Assembly (NCBI GenBank): GCA_944319735.1
Contig: CALUEU010000002.1
Location: 186,001-250,000, forward strand
Source: an uncultured Methanomassiliicoccus sp.
Lineage (GTDB): Archaea > Thermoplasmatota > Thermoplasmata > Methanomassiliicoccales > Methanomassiliicoccaceae
Direction: 5' to 3'
Length of the DNA: 64,000 nucleotides
Positions 1 to 9,211 of the stretch are shown here, piece after piece (position 1 is the stretch's first letter; every line of letters starts with the position of its first letter). The position numbers and the translations under genes were made by a program. A model generated the notes under the pieces. The model was not told the DNA's origin and ran no database searches. It saw only the letters and a program-made list of their open reading frames with translations.

Positions 1-454
1 AAATATACTGGGGGTTATCTGATGAGACTATTTGATCTAAAGTCAGAGAAGAATATGCAAATGACTTCATTTCTTCATCCCATACATATGTTGCCCAGTA
101 CTGATAGACACCTTCTGGAGTAGTGATTCCATCTATTCCAAACAGAGAGCTCATGTATACACCAGTACTGTCTCCGCCCATGTCTGTGACAGCAACTTTC
201 CAGTCTTTGTTTTTACAGAGGTTCTGTAAAGCATCGTTAGCATTGTCACCGCTAGCTTTTATCCAAAAGCCTTCTTGCATGACATTGGATTCATAAGGCA
301 ATCCTTCAGAATCGTATCCAGTTTCCATTTGAATAAAGAAGTAATACGTATCATTGTCAGCTTTGGAATCGTCAGTCAGCAATATGTATGCACCACATGC
401 TGCAACAATTACGACCAAAACAACGATGATACCAGCTATGATCTTTTTTTCCAT
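1..454 (-). CDS. Exported protein with N-terminal membrane anchor (C-terminus cut by window edge)
   Basis: Open reading frame running off the left edge; 151 codons are visible. It begins MEKKIIAGIIVVLVVIVAA, a two-lysine n-region followed by a hydrophobic segment ending near residue 25, so it is a signal peptide or signal anchor. A cysteine (C20) lies inside this segment, but I do not see a convincing lipobox. The rest is soluble and acidic, with a later GVYQYWATYVWDEEMKSF stretch that recalls DUF4430-type extracellular domains; that resemblance is weak. A Shine-Dalgarno-like AGGTG lies five bases before the ATG at 454, fixing the start. Function unknown; probably a surface or secreted protein. 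Confidence 0.75.
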   Translation of the reverse strand, partial: MEKKIIAGIIVVLVVIVAACGAYILLTDDSKADNDTYYFFIQMETGYDSEGLPYESNVMQEGFWIKASGDNANDALQNLCKNKDWKVAVTDMGGDSTGVYMSSLFGIDGITTPEGVYQYWATYVWDEEMKSFAYSSLTLDQIVSSDNPQYI

Positions 455-495
455 CGTTACACCTCTAGGAGATTTAAGTTGAACCTATAATCCTA

Positions 496-510
496 CTTAA
501 ATATTTAAAG
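496..510 (-). promoter_or_regulatory. TATA-like promoter of the exported protein gene
   Basis: On the minus strand the sequence reads CTTTAAATATTTAAG, a typical archaeal TATA box, 42 to 56 bases upstream of the ATG at 454. Transcription would start roughly 25 bases downstream, leaving a short leader that contains the AGGTG ribosome site. Inferred from sequence only. Confidence 0.45.
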
Positions 511-576
511 GCAGTTTCGGCCAAATACCAAATGAGAATGCACGGGATGTAGCTGATACTGTCAAAAGATAGCTTT

Positions 577-1086
577 TCACTTGTTTGAGTATTTCCCTTT
601 GAGTGTATATTCAGCTAATATGTGTCCTTCCATTTTCCACCATAATTCATTGAGCATAAAGCCTGGCTTGATCTCCAAAAGTGTGTCTAAAGCAAATACA
701 TGCAGCTCATAGGTGTGCATTCCGTTGGGGGGAGACATTCCGCCATAGAAGCTTGATTCCTCAGCACTCTGATTTCCACCCTGAACACTCATCCAGCTGT
801 TTACACCTTGAATGAAATCCTTAGCGGTCTGGCTCTCATTTTCTTTCAGTTCATCACGTTGAATGTTTGCAGCCGTCCAGTGAATCCATGAAAATCCTTT
901 GGTGACTGGAAATGCATCCTTGTCTTCAAGAATTATTGCAAATGACTTTGTGTTTTCTGGTTTGTCATCAATTTTGAAAGGCAGAGAGTATGTCGGCATC
1001 TCATTCCTATTGAATTGTGTGCCTTTGCATCCGTATTTATCCTCAATCACTCCATCGATAATACCGCTGCTTGTAACGATCATCAT
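577..1086 (-). CDS. YbhB/YbcL (PEBP) family protein
   Basis: A 169-residue protein of the phosphatidylethanolamine-binding protein superfamily, the prokaryotic YbhB/YbcL branch. The family signatures are visible: the FAIILEDKDAF segment (about residues 49-59), the GFSWIHWTAANI segment (about 64-75) and a C-terminal YELHVFALDT strand. Length matches the family. These proteins have an anion-binding pocket, and their role in archaea is not established; kinase-inhibitor naming comes from eukaryotic homologues. Two adjacent ATG codons (1086, 1083) can start it. It stands alone, divergent from the RACo-like gene. Confidence 0.85.
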   Translation of the reverse strand: MMIVTSSGIIDGVIEDKYGCKGTQFNRNEMPTYSLPFKIDDKPENTKSFAIILEDKDAFPVTKGFSWIHWTAANIQRDELKENESQTAKDFIQGVNSWMSVQGGNQSAEESSFYGGMSPPNGMHTYELHVFALDTLLEIKPGFMLNELWWKMEGHILAEYTLKGKYSNK

Positions 1087-1172
1087 TATGCCTCTGTCAG
1101 ATTTCAGTTTGCGTAGGCTGAGATACTGCGTGAAGGGAAGCAGATTAATATCATAGCCCAGATTTCTATAGT

Positions 1173-2906
1173 GTGAAACACACAGTTACATTTTTCCCAG
1201 GAAACAAAACAGTTGAGGTAGAAGACGGGACCACAGTCTTCAAGGCTGCTGTAGAAGCAGGAATAGAAACTGGAGGAAACTGTGGCGGAACTGGATGCTG
1301 CGGAAAATGTAAAGTTATCATAGAAGGAAAGTGCAGCGGAGAGAAGAATCCTCACATTTCTGATGAGGAATATGCAGAAGGATACAGATTAAGCTGCACA
1401 ACAGAAATAAGGGGAGATCTGACAGTTCTTACCTCAGTAAGCGGAGGAAGTAAAAAAATCGCTTCTTTTTACGATGAAGTAGATGTTTCTGATATTTCTC
1501 CACTAGTGTCTGTAGAAAAAGCAGATGTTCAAAAACCTAGCCTGGATAATTCAGAGGCTGACTTTGAAAGATTAAAGAGGGCGTTAGAAGTAGAAGACCT
1601 GCAGAGTCTGCCGGCGGCTCTTAAAAAGCTGCCAGGAATACTGAGGAGCAATGACTGGAGCATTAAAGTGGCACTCTGTGATAATTCACTGATTGATGTC
1701 ATTCCTAAAAATAAATCAATTTACGGTTTAGCGATAGATATAGGAACTACAACCGTTGCGTTAGAACTTGTTGATCTGCAGACTGGAAAAACAATCGAAG
1801 CGGCATCAGATTACAATCATCAGATAGTCTGCGGGGAAGATGTTGTCTCAAGAATGATCTATGAAGAAGAAAACGGACAAAAAAGGCTGACTGAACTCAT
1901 TCTTGATACAATCAACAGTCTCATCGAACCGTTTAAAAATGAGATTCATGCAGTGTGCATCGGTGGCAATACAACGATGATCCATATGCTTTTAGGATTA
2001 GAAACTAAAAGCATCAGATTTGAACCATATGTTCCTGTAACCAATTTTCCGCCTGTCTGGAGAGCATCGGATATCGGGATAAATGTCTTCTGTGACGCAC
2101 CGGTGTACATAATTCCCGGATGTGCAGGATATGTCGGCGGAGATATTACCGCAGGAGTTCTGGCATCCAATATGCAGCAGTCAGAAAATCCATCACTTCT
2201 CATTGATGTGGGAACAAACGGAGAGATAGCATTAGGATGTAAAGATTGGCTGCTCACCTGTTCAACATCCGCTGGACCGTCGTTTGAAGGCGGAGATGTT
2301 TCATGCGGCATGAGGGGCATCGAAGGAGCAATAGACTGTGTGAAGATTAAAGACGGCAAAGTAGAGTACAGCACAATTGGAAACACTGAAGCAAAAGGCA
2401 TCTGCGGGTCAGGAATTATAGACACTGTAGCACAGCTGTTTCTTGATAAGAAAATAGACAAGAAAGGCAGGATAAAGGGCGGTGTATTCCACCTTACTGA
2501 AAAAATTTCAATAAATGAAAGCGACATCGAGAATATAATCAGGACTAAGGCGGCAATATTCGCTGGCTGCTGTGTTTTGCTTGATGCAGTCAATTTACAA
2601 TTTGATGATCTTGAGAAAGTGTATATTGCAGGTGGATTTGGTAACTACCTAGACATATGCAATGCACAGGTAATCGGACTGCTGCCTCCGATACCACATG
2701 AGAAGTTTAAGCTGCTGGGAAATGCCTCTCTCAGCGGTGCAAAATCGTGCCTTCTTTCCAAAGATAAAAGGCAGAAAGCAGAAGGGATTGCACAATCCAT
2801 GACCTATGTGGATCTGTCATCATCCAACTCATTTTTCGAGCAGTATTCTTCAGCATTATTCCTGCCACACACCAATGAGGAAAGATTTTCCATAACGGGA
2901 AAATGA
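1173..2906 (+). CDS. RACo-like corrinoid protein reductive activator (2Fe-2S plus ASKHA domain)
   Basis: A 577-residue protein with an N-terminal 2Fe-2S ferredoxin domain (C37, C42/C43, C46 and C75, followed by a linker) and a C-terminal ASKHA-type ATPase domain (DUF4445) that starts near residue 187 with LAIDIGTTTVALELVD. This is the architecture of RACo/AcsV and RamA-type activators, which use ATP to return an inactive Co(II) corrinoid protein to Co(I). RamA itself uses C-terminal 4Fe-4S clusters, which I do not see here, so the RACo/AcsV type fits better. It is first of three same-strand genes and its likely target is the AcsCD corrinoid protein encoded opposite. Start is GTG; no ribosome site precedes it, but an AT-rich TTAATATC lies about 25 bases upstream, so the transcript may be leaderless. 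Confidence 0.88.
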   Translation: MKHTVTFFPGNKTVEVEDGTTVFKAAVEAGIETGGNCGGTGCCGKCKVIIEGKCSGEKNPHISDEEYAEGYRLSCTTEIRGDLTVLTSVSGGSKKIASFYDEVDVSDISPLVSVEKADVQKPSLDNSEADFERLKRALEVEDLQSLPAALKKLPGILRSNDWSIKVALCDNSLIDVIPKNKSIYGLAIDIGTTTVALELVDLQTGKTIEAASDYNHQIVCGEDVVSRMIYEEENGQKRLTELILDTINSLIEPFKNEIHAVCIGGNTTMIHMLLGLETKSIRFEPYVPVTNFPPVWRASDIGINVFCDAPVYIIPGCAGYVGGDITAGVLASNMQQSENPSLLIDVGTNGEIALGCKDWLLTCSTSAGPSFEGGDVSCGMRGIEGAIDCVKIKDGKVEYSTIGNTEAKGICGSGIIDTVAQLFLDKKIDKKGRIKGGVFHLTEKISINESDIENIIRTKAAIFAGCCVLLDAVNLQFDDLEKVYIAGGFGNYLDICNAQVIGLLPPIPHEKFKLLGNASLSGAKSCLLSKDKRQKAEGIAQSMTYVDLSSSNSFFEQYSSALFLPHTNEERFSITGK

Positions 2907-2952
2907 ACTCCTAATCGGGAACTATATATCAGATGCTGTTATCTCAATAATT

Positions 2953-3969
2953 GTGGAATGGAATTGTTCACCCAGTTGCATAGGGTCCCTGCCTCATTCA
3001 GACCCGATCAAAGCAGTAGACTTCATACTAAAGCACTTAATTGAAATCCCGCCCTGGCCGCAGCTGCCAATGACTGGATTCAGAGAGAATATGTACATCC
3101 AGTTTTCACAAAACTTACCTGGGATCAAAATTGATGAAGAAAATAAACGTGTCAGCGTTAATCTTCTTGACTATGATCCTGAAGAGATATACATGAAGAT
3201 CATTTCTGAGGACCCGGATATGTTTCCGCTGCCTCCGGAAAACTTTACAGGATTTTACGAGTTTATGAAAAGGGAGCTTTCCGGCTACAAGGCAATAAAA
3301 GGGCAGGTTACAGGCCCGATATCTCTGGGACTGCAGATGACTGATCAGGATGACAAACCTGCAATATATGATCCCACATACGCAGAAATTCTGAGAAAAA
3401 ATCTTCAGTTTACAGCCATGTGGCAAGAGAGAGAGTTAAAAAAGAAGTGCGGAAGAACTATCATCTTCATAGATGAACCGTATCTGAGTATAATCGGAAC
3501 TCCTTTTGCAAGCATATCTCCCTCTGATGCAGTTTCCTGGATTAATGAAGTTGTTTCAGGATTGGAAGATATGAAAGGTATACACTGCTGCGCCAATACA
3601 GACTGGCCACTGGTAATGAGCATGAATATTGATGTATTGTCATTCGATGCGTATGATTACGGATATACAATAGCTCTGTACCCTGAAGAAGTATCTGCAT
3701 TCCTCGAAAGAGGAGGCTGTCTGTCGTGGGGAATAATCCCCAACAATGAAGAAGCTCTGAAAAGCACAGACTGTTCTTCTATCACATCCCACTTCGAAAA
3801 AATTGTTTCTGATCTGGAATCAAAGGGAGTTGACAAGGAGCTTCTTCTTAAGAATTCAATTCTCACCCCGCAGTGCGGGCTGAGCGGATTGAGCGAAGAG
3901 GCCAGTGAAGGGGCGATGGATCTTCTGGTAAATGTGTCTAAAGTCATACAGGAAAAATACTCTCTGTGA
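2953..3969 (+). CDS. Core-MetE (MesD-like) folate-independent methionine synthase, putative
   Basis: A 338-residue protein of the UROD/MetE superfamily, equal in length to the catalytic half of cobalamin-independent methionine synthase and lacking the N-terminal folate-binding half. It has a zinc site typical of MetE: H211 with C213 in GIHCCANTDW, and C308 in TPQCGLSG. The N-terminus (GSLPHSD, IPPWPQLP) is characteristic of this group. Core-MetE proteins of the MesD type are known to take the methyl group from the corrinoid iron-sulfur protein and pass it to homocysteine; the RACo-like and acsCD neighbours support that assignment. An alternative is another corrinoid-dependent thiol methyltransferase. 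Start is GTG at 2953. The stop overlaps the next gene's ATG (TGATG), implying translational coupling. Confidence 0.7.
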   Translation: MEWNCSPSCIGSLPHSDPIKAVDFILKHLIEIPPWPQLPMTGFRENMYIQFSQNLPGIKIDEENKRVSVNLLDYDPEEIYMKIISEDPDMFPLPPENFTGFYEFMKRELSGYKAIKGQVTGPISLGLQMTDQDDKPAIYDPTYAEILRKNLQFTAMWQERELKKKCGRTIIFIDEPYLSIIGTPFASISPSDAVSWINEVVSGLEDMKGIHCCANTDWPLVMSMNIDVLSFDAYDYGYTIALYPEEVSAFLERGGCLSWGIIPNNEEALKSTDCSSITSHFEKIVSDLESKGVDKELLLKNSILTPQCGLSGLSEEASEGAMDLLVNVSKVIQEKYSL

Positions 3970-4727
3970 TGGACATGGGTCGCGTATTTGCAGTAGCTGG
4001 CAAAGGGGGAGTTGGAAAAACAACTATCTCTGCTTTATTCATATCTTATTTAGCAAAAAGAAGCGGGAACATAGTTCTCGGTGTTGATGCAGATCCCAAT
4101 TACAATCTCGGAGACAGATTGGGAATAGAGGTGCAGAAAACAATAGGCGACGTCAGGGAAGAGTTTCAGAAGTCAGCGGATGAAGCGTCAGAAGTGAGCA
4201 AACATGAAAAAGTCGCTTATTATCTTCAAACATCTACTGAAGAAGGACCTAACTTTGATTTGATTACCATGGGCAGGCCCGAAGGAAAAGGGTGCTATTG
4301 CTACATTAATTCCATATTGAGAAATTATTTAGATGAAGCAATAGGAAAATATTCCAATGTCGTAATTGACAACGAAGCTGGAATGGAACACCTATCAAGG
4401 CTGACTTGCAAAAATATGGATGCACTGATGATTGTTACAGATGCCACTGCAGTAGGGTTAAAAACAGCAAAGAGGATACTGGATCTTGCACTGAGTTTAG
4501 ACATAAACATCAAAATAACTGCACTGGTGATTAACAGAGTGCCAGAAGGAATGAAAGTAGAGAATATTCCAGAAGGCTTTTCTGCAGTATATTATATTCC
4601 ATTTGATGAAACAATTAATAAATTAACAATGGATGGAAAAACTCTGGAATTGGAAAGTAACAATGCAGCATATAAAGCAGTAAAAGAACTGGCAGACGAT
4701 CTTTTGATGCGCTGCAAAGAAAGATAA
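3969..4727 (+). CDS. cooC: CooC/AcsF-type nickel-insertion ATPase
   Basis: A 252-residue SIMIBI-class ATPase with a deviant Walker A motif GKGGVGKTT near the N-terminus and a DADPN motif near residue 40. The GKGCYCYIN segment supplies the CxC pair (C109, C111) that binds metal between two CooC monomers. CooC proteins help insert nickel into CO dehydrogenase, and AcsF/CooC paralogues into acetyl-CoA synthase. Since no CODH gene is present in this window, the A-cluster of the AcsB encoded nearby is the likely client. The start overlaps the preceding stop by one base; a GTG at 3966 is an alternative. It converges on acsC, separated by only 14 bases. Confidence 0.85.
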   Translation: MDMGRVFAVAGKGGVGKTTISALFISYLAKRSGNIVLGVDADPNYNLGDRLGIEVQKTIGDVREEFQKSADEASEVSKHEKVAYYLQTSTEEGPNFDLITMGRPEGKGCYCYINSILRNYLDEAIGKYSNVVIDNEAGMEHLSRLTCKNMDALMIVTDATAVGLKTAKRILDLALSLDINIKITALVINRVPEGMKVENIPEGFSAVYYIPFDETINKLTMDGKTLELESNNAAYKAVKELADDLLMRCKER

Positions 4728-4741
4728 AAAATTAGAAAAAA

Positions 4742-6064
4742 TTAAAGGTTTTTCAGGATTTTTGGAATGCCGGAGGATTCTCTTGGACCTACCACAACAT
4801 TCATTCCACTCAGTTCCTGAAGTTTACCTGACATTCTTGAAAGCATTCCCGGCATGATCACTGGGCTGTTGCCGCATTTAGTCTTGGCATCCACATCCTC
4901 TAAGGATTTAGCAACTTTCTCAGGCGTGAGCTTTCCGGCAGAGAATGCTGTCATTACAGACAGACCTTCTGTGTCTACAACCAACAGCCAAGCAGGAATC
5001 TTTGATTTTTCGATATCTCCCAGAACTGTAAAGTATGTTAAAGAAAAGTTAGTAGTAAACAGCAGCGGAGAGCCCTCGGTAGGATTGTTGACAGGATATA
5101 TTCCAGACTTCACCTGTATAGGCACCTGCGGATCGGTGAATATATTCTGACGCAGAACAAATAACGGCAGTGCCTGTGACGGTTTTAGATCCTCTAAAAG
5201 AACGATTCCACCGTATTTCATGGTGGAAACCATTGCTGTCTGTACAGGGTCTTTCACATTGCGTGCATCGGTAATGATCGGATATCCCAGACCGCGGAAT
5301 GTTTTCTTTACTGCATTTTTTCTGACGATTGTATTCTTTTCCACTACCTGCTGGAGTGAAGATGTTTCCAGATCAAGCATTAAATCTTCAACACCTGCAG
5401 CCTTAGCCTTTTCAACCATTGCTGCAAGTTCAGACAGGTCTGATTCTTTCAGAACTAAAGGACATTTTGTTTCTTTAGCAACATTAATCATTTTGTCAAG
5501 ATTGTTTTTATTAGCCGCATGCAGTAAAGGCTTTTTTGAAGATATTAGAGAAGCAGCGGCTTTCATTGACTGATCATCAGAAGATATGAGAACTAAAGGA
5601 AGGTCTGTTTTAGAAGCTGTGTAGTTACATACAGATGAAAATGTTTCACTGTTTCCAGACTTATCCTCGATTGCAATCATATCAAGACGCAGGATCTGAC
5701 CGACACGTTCAAACTCCAGTTTAGAAAACTCATTCAGCTTACTATCAATTTCAGTCTCTGAAAGTGTGTCCTGGATCGTAAGCGCGTAGCAGGTAGGATG
5801 AAAGAACTTCTTCTCATGACGGTACAGCTCTGTTTCTTCACCAAGCTCTATCTTTTTGTCTCCTGTACCCACAGACACCAGACGGATAGGCGGCGCAGAA
5901 GAGGATTCCAGCGCGGCTTTTGCTTCGTCGGATACAAAGGGACAGGCAGAGAGTTTTACCTTCTGGTTGGCAAGCTGCATAGCAAATGCCAGACATGTCG
6001 GGAATCCGCATTTTCCGCAGTTTGATTTTGGAAGAAACTTAAAGATTTCAATAGCAGTGGGCAT
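4742..6064 (-). CDS. acsC: Corrinoid iron-sulfur protein large subunit (ACS gamma subunit)
   Basis: Large subunit of the corrinoid iron-sulfur protein that carries the methyl group on cobalt to and from the A-cluster of acetyl-CoA synthase. The N-terminal 4Fe-4S motif is intact: C16, C19, C24 and C41 in the order CGKCGFPTC and ACPF. A TIM-barrel and C-terminal corrinoid-binding region follow; total length of 440 residues is normal. ATG at 6064 is chosen because AGGTG lies six bases ahead; a GTG three codons upstream is possible. The start lies within two bases of the acsD stop, so the pair is coupled. Last gene of acsB-acsD-acsC. Confidence 0.93.
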   Translation of the reverse strand: MPTAIEIFKFLPKSNCGKCGFPTCLAFAMQLANQKVKLSACPFVSDEAKAALESSSAPPIRLVSVGTGDKKIELGEETELYRHEKKFFHPTCYALTIQDTLSETEIDSKLNEFSKLEFERVGQILRLDMIAIEDKSGNSETFSSVCNYTASKTDLPLVLISSDDQSMKAAASLISSKKPLLHAANKNNLDKMINVAKETKCPLVLKESDLSELAAMVEKAKAAGVEDLMLDLETSSLQQVVEKNTIVRKNAVKKTFRGLGYPIITDARNVKDPVQTAMVSTMKYGGIVLLEDLKPSQALPLFVLRQNIFTDPQVPIQVKSGIYPVNNPTEGSPLLFTTNFSLTYFTVLGDIEKSKIPAWLLVVDTEGLSVMTAFSAGKLTPEKVAKSLEDVDAKTKCGNSPVIMPGMLSRMSGKLQELSGMNVVVGPRESSGIPKILKNL

Positions 6065-6065
6065 T

Positions 6066-6962
6066 TTATTCACCTCTCAAATCACGGATGGCGTCATAGA
6101 CTATTTTTGCAGAATTTTTATTCCTAACAATAACTATATCAGCTCCAGACATCAAAGCCGCAAGAGCAGTAGCCACTTCCCACCACATTCCACGTTCATC
6201 TGCATCTCCCCAAAGTGGGTTGTCGTCTGTCGCTTCTCTGGCATCCCATGCTCCGGTAGAATCGCAGATCATTGCCGGTTGCAGCATGCGGTCGTTCATC
6301 AAAGCAGCAATACGGATTCTTTCATTAACTGAATATGAGTATTCCAGACCCATTCCCAGACCGGCCATCAAAGGATCCATGATGACATTGTCAAGTTTGA
6401 CTCCAAAATCATTAAGCAGAATGTTCATCTGTTTTGCCAGATTAATATCCAGATTAGAAAAGGCTACAATTCCATGGCCGTTTGCAGTTGCTGCGGCGGA
6501 GATACTCTTGTAAGTATTCTCATTGGCCTGCCCGATTATTAGTCTTTCAGAAGAGCATAGATTACTCACAGCTTCCAATACTTTAGGATCCTTCTCTTCG
6601 TTTCCACAGCCGTATACTATCACCGGCACATCAACAGCATCGATGACTTCCTTAGCAGTCTTGGCAGCATCTTCTGGAGAAGTATTTTTACGTTCAGGAT
6701 CAGTAGACAAAAGTTTGAGGCAGATTAGATCAACACCGCACTCATTGATCCATGCTTTCGCCTGATCTACAGGGTTTTCTTTACAAAAATCAGCTATCTC
6801 TGGATCATCGATAACTTCACCTGCTACCAGCTGGCGTCTGCCCAATCCTTCGTAAGAAAGGAAGGGCATTCCGCGCTCCCCGCCGACAGAAATGTCAGAA
6901 GAAAGTGGAACTTCAGTTATTTTTCCAGACCATTTTTCTTTAGGAATCGGTACTTCGGGCAT
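6066..6962 (-). CDS. acsD: Corrinoid iron-sulfur protein small subunit (ACS delta subunit)
   Basis: Small subunit of the corrinoid iron-sulfur protein, a TIM-barrel protein that forms a heterodimer with AcsC and helps hold the corrinoid between them. At 298 residues it is close to bacterial AcsD (about 320) and shorter than archaeal CdhD (about 400 or more). Recognisable segments are VPVIVYGCGNEEKDP (about 115-129), the DNVIMDPLMAGLGMGLEY barrel strand and loop (about 192-209) and the C-terminal MSGADIVIVRNKNS (about 274-287). It lies 17 bases after acsB and abuts acsC, so the three genes form one operon. Confidence 0.92.
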   Translation of the reverse strand: MPEVPIPKEKWSGKITEVPLSSDISVGGERGMPFLSYEGLGRRQLVAGEVIDDPEIADFCKENPVDQAKAWINECGVDLICLKLLSTDPERKNTSPEDAAKTAKEVIDAVDVPVIVYGCGNEEKDPKVLEAVSNLCSSERLIIGQANENTYKSISAAATANGHGIVAFSNLDINLAKQMNILLNDFGVKLDNVIMDPLMAGLGMGLEYSYSVNERIRIAALMNDRMLQPAMICDSTGAWDAREATDDNPLWGDADERGMWWEVATALAALMSGADIVIVRNKNSAKIVYDAIRDLRGE

Positions 6963-6979
6963 AGATTAACCTTCATATT

Positions 6980-9115
6980 TTACTGTAATAAGGGCGGCAT
7001 AGATAACGCTGGATGATTGACTTCAGTCATCCAGTTTATCAGACCCTCTGCATCTGTAGTGATCGTTTCATCTGCAATTTTATCAACAAAATCCGGGATT
7101 CCCAGATCTTCAGCTCTCTTCTGCAGCTGTTCCCTCATGGATTCTTTCAAGTCTTTAGGCATCCAGGCGATTCTGAGGAATCCCCCGTCTGCAGGGATGA
7201 ATTTCTTACTAATGAGATAATTTCTGCCGATGCCCATGAAGCCGGGAGTTTGTTTTCCCCCTCCGACTGAGCCTGCCAACGTAGAGAATTTCATTCCTAC
7301 AGGAGTCATTCCGCCATATTCTCTATTTACAGCGAAAATAGCCTGCATGTCGCTTGTCATGCCGATGATTACTTCAAAACATCCGCATGAAGTCATAGGA
7401 TCTTCCATCATGCTGTAGGTATTTACCCTCTCCAGCTTGTGATTAGAACCTTCATAAACGGCATCATTCACGCCTGACCATTGTCCCCTTTCAGAATCAA
7501 TCACTTCGTTCTTGAGAACAGCCTGATTGGGGCCGTGGGGATCTATTTCCTGAGCGGCTTTAGCGTCAAGCCAATTGATGGCGCCGCAGAGTCCTAGCCT
7601 TTCAGGCATAATGATACATATGTGGTCTGGAGCAAACGAGCTGCAGAGGCCGCATGTGAAGAATCTATCTACACTTTCATCAGTAAGGCCGGCAAGCCTA
7701 GCATCTCTGAAAGCGTATCTTTCCAAAGCTTCTGGAAGCCTCTTTTTGATTTCTTCTTCATCAGTGATTATTGTTACCTGTACTCTGCTGACAATGGAGC
7801 TGAATTCTTCTTTCAGCTTGGTAATGAGGATGTTTCCAAAATGCTTGAGACTCACACCTGAACGTACAGCGTTTTTACTCAGCCTGATCCAATTGAGATT
7901 GCGCTGCCCAGTGTGCCATATTCCCTGTGCAAAGTTGAGGAATAAGTGAATCCTCCTTTCGAGGACAGATTCAAAATCTTCCTGCATCTTCTTACCGTAA
8001 ACATCAACCAGTATCGCTAATGGTGTGGCAGAGCCTTCTTCAAACTCACTAACGTCCTTTCCTATCAGCGTGATCTTACCGTCTTCCACTTCAGATTCGC
8101 TGCGCATTCTCAAAAGTTCAAAGACTGCAGTTTTGGAAGAGCCTCCTGCTTCTAAGTATGTATCAGGCTTTCTGATGCTTTCTCCTTCAAAAGCAGGTCC
8201 GTATGCCACAGGAATATCCACAGGAGCAAGATTTACAATGATATCTCTCAGCTCTATTGCCGCCTGCACCATCTTGGCAGGATCTGAATGTGAAAGAACA
8301 CCTGGTATCTCTTCTATGTCCTGATCTGCAACTATGACGGCTTTGTTGATTACCGCAGCCATTGCTGCAGCGGCAGAGATGTCATCGATCTTTCCGAATG
8401 AAAGTACAAAAACCTTGGGCCTTTTTGACAAGTATTCCACAAGCTCGTCTTCACACCCTCGGCCTATCGCACCAAATGAAAGAGCGGCCCTTATTGTAAA
8501 GTTTACTGCATGGATTATTTGGGTTCCAGGCCCAATGGGAAATAGCATCAGTTTTGCACCCATCTGTACATTCTTGTCATTCAGCTGATCTGCAATGTTC
8601 CCGGCAGCAAATGTCAGAATGCCTTTAGACTGCAGATCCCTGACCATTTTTACCAATTCATCTGGATCAGGAGCCGTACCAGTTAGAACTGCAGCTCCTG
8701 GAATGGTGTCGTCTACAAACGCTACACCAAATTCTCTCAGAGTCTTGTCAGGAATGAAGCCGCAGTAAGGTGTGTCCTCGTAAGGTTCGGAAAACTGTAC
8801 ATACTTAAGAGCCTCTAGAATCTCCGATGAAACCATTGCTAGCTTTCCCGCAATAACGGCATTTTCCAGAGTAGGCTCGTCTGAAGGCACTTCTAGATTA
8901 TTCAAAACATCCCTGAGGTCCTGAACTGTTTTAGAGCTGTTTCCCAGCCATGAATAGATCGTTGGAAGTTCATAACATGTTTCAGGGTATTCCACGGCTT
9001 GGTCTGGATCACTGATGCGTTCAAGTTCACGCATAGCCAATGATTTCAATTCTTTTGAGCCTCTGACAGCTGCGCTGAAAAGATCTTCGTTTGTGACTTT
9101 TCCCCCTGAAATCAT
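6980..9115 (-). CDS. acsB: Acetyl-CoA synthase catalytic subunit, bacterial-type full length
   Basis: A 711-residue acetyl-CoA synthase that assembles or cleaves acetyl-CoA from CO, a methyl group and CoA at a nickel-nickel-4Fe-4S A-cluster. All A-cluster ligands are visible: C488, C491, C500 and C510, and the C577-G578-C579 motif. Their spacings (3, 9, 10 and 67 residues) equal those of Moorella AcsB (C506, C509, C518, C528, C595, C597). Archaeal CdhC lacks the roughly 300-residue N-terminal domain that docks CODH in bacterial enzymes; that domain is present here, so the gene looks bacterial in type. An AGGAGG site precedes the ATG by six bases. First gene of acsB-acsD-acsC, with its own AT-rich upstream region (about 9165-9185). 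Confidence 0.95.
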   Translation of the reverse strand: MISGGKVTNEDLFSAAVRGSKELKSLAMRELERISDPDQAVEYPETCYELPTIYSWLGNSSKTVQDLRDVLNNLEVPSDEPTLENAVIAGKLAMVSSEILEALKYVQFSEPYEDTPYCGFIPDKTLREFGVAFVDDTIPGAAVLTGTAPDPDELVKMVRDLQSKGILTFAAGNIADQLNDKNVQMGAKLMLFPIGPGTQIIHAVNFTIRAALSFGAIGRGCEDELVEYLSKRPKVFVLSFGKIDDISAAAAMAAVINKAVIVADQDIEEIPGVLSHSDPAKMVQAAIELRDIIVNLAPVDIPVAYGPAFEGESIRKPDTYLEAGGSSKTAVFELLRMRSESEVEDGKITLIGKDVSEFEEGSATPLAILVDVYGKKMQEDFESVLERRIHLFLNFAQGIWHTGQRNLNWIRLSKNAVRSGVSLKHFGNILITKLKEEFSSIVSRVQVTIITDEEEIKKRLPEALERYAFRDARLAGLTDESVDRFFTCGLCSSFAPDHICIIMPERLGLCGAINWLDAKAAQEIDPHGPNQAVLKNEVIDSERGQWSGVNDAVYEGSNHKLERVNTYSMMEDPMTSCGCFEVIIGMTSDMQAIFAVNREYGGMTPVGMKFSTLAGSVGGGKQTPGFMGIGRNYLISKKFIPADGGFLRIAWMPKDLKESMREQLQKRAEDLGIPDFVDKIADETITTDAEGLINWMTEVNHPALSMPPLLQ

Positions 9116-9211
9116 TGGTGGTCCTCCTGCACCGGATACGATGCGCTTAGGATATATGGAGAATGGGGGTTAATTAATATCCCCCTTTCAAAACTAAACG
9201 GTTTAAAAAGA

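Noticed and set aside
1946-2593. A 215-codon frame opposite the RACo-like gene
   Set aside because: Shadow of a strongly conserved ASKHA domain on the plus strand.
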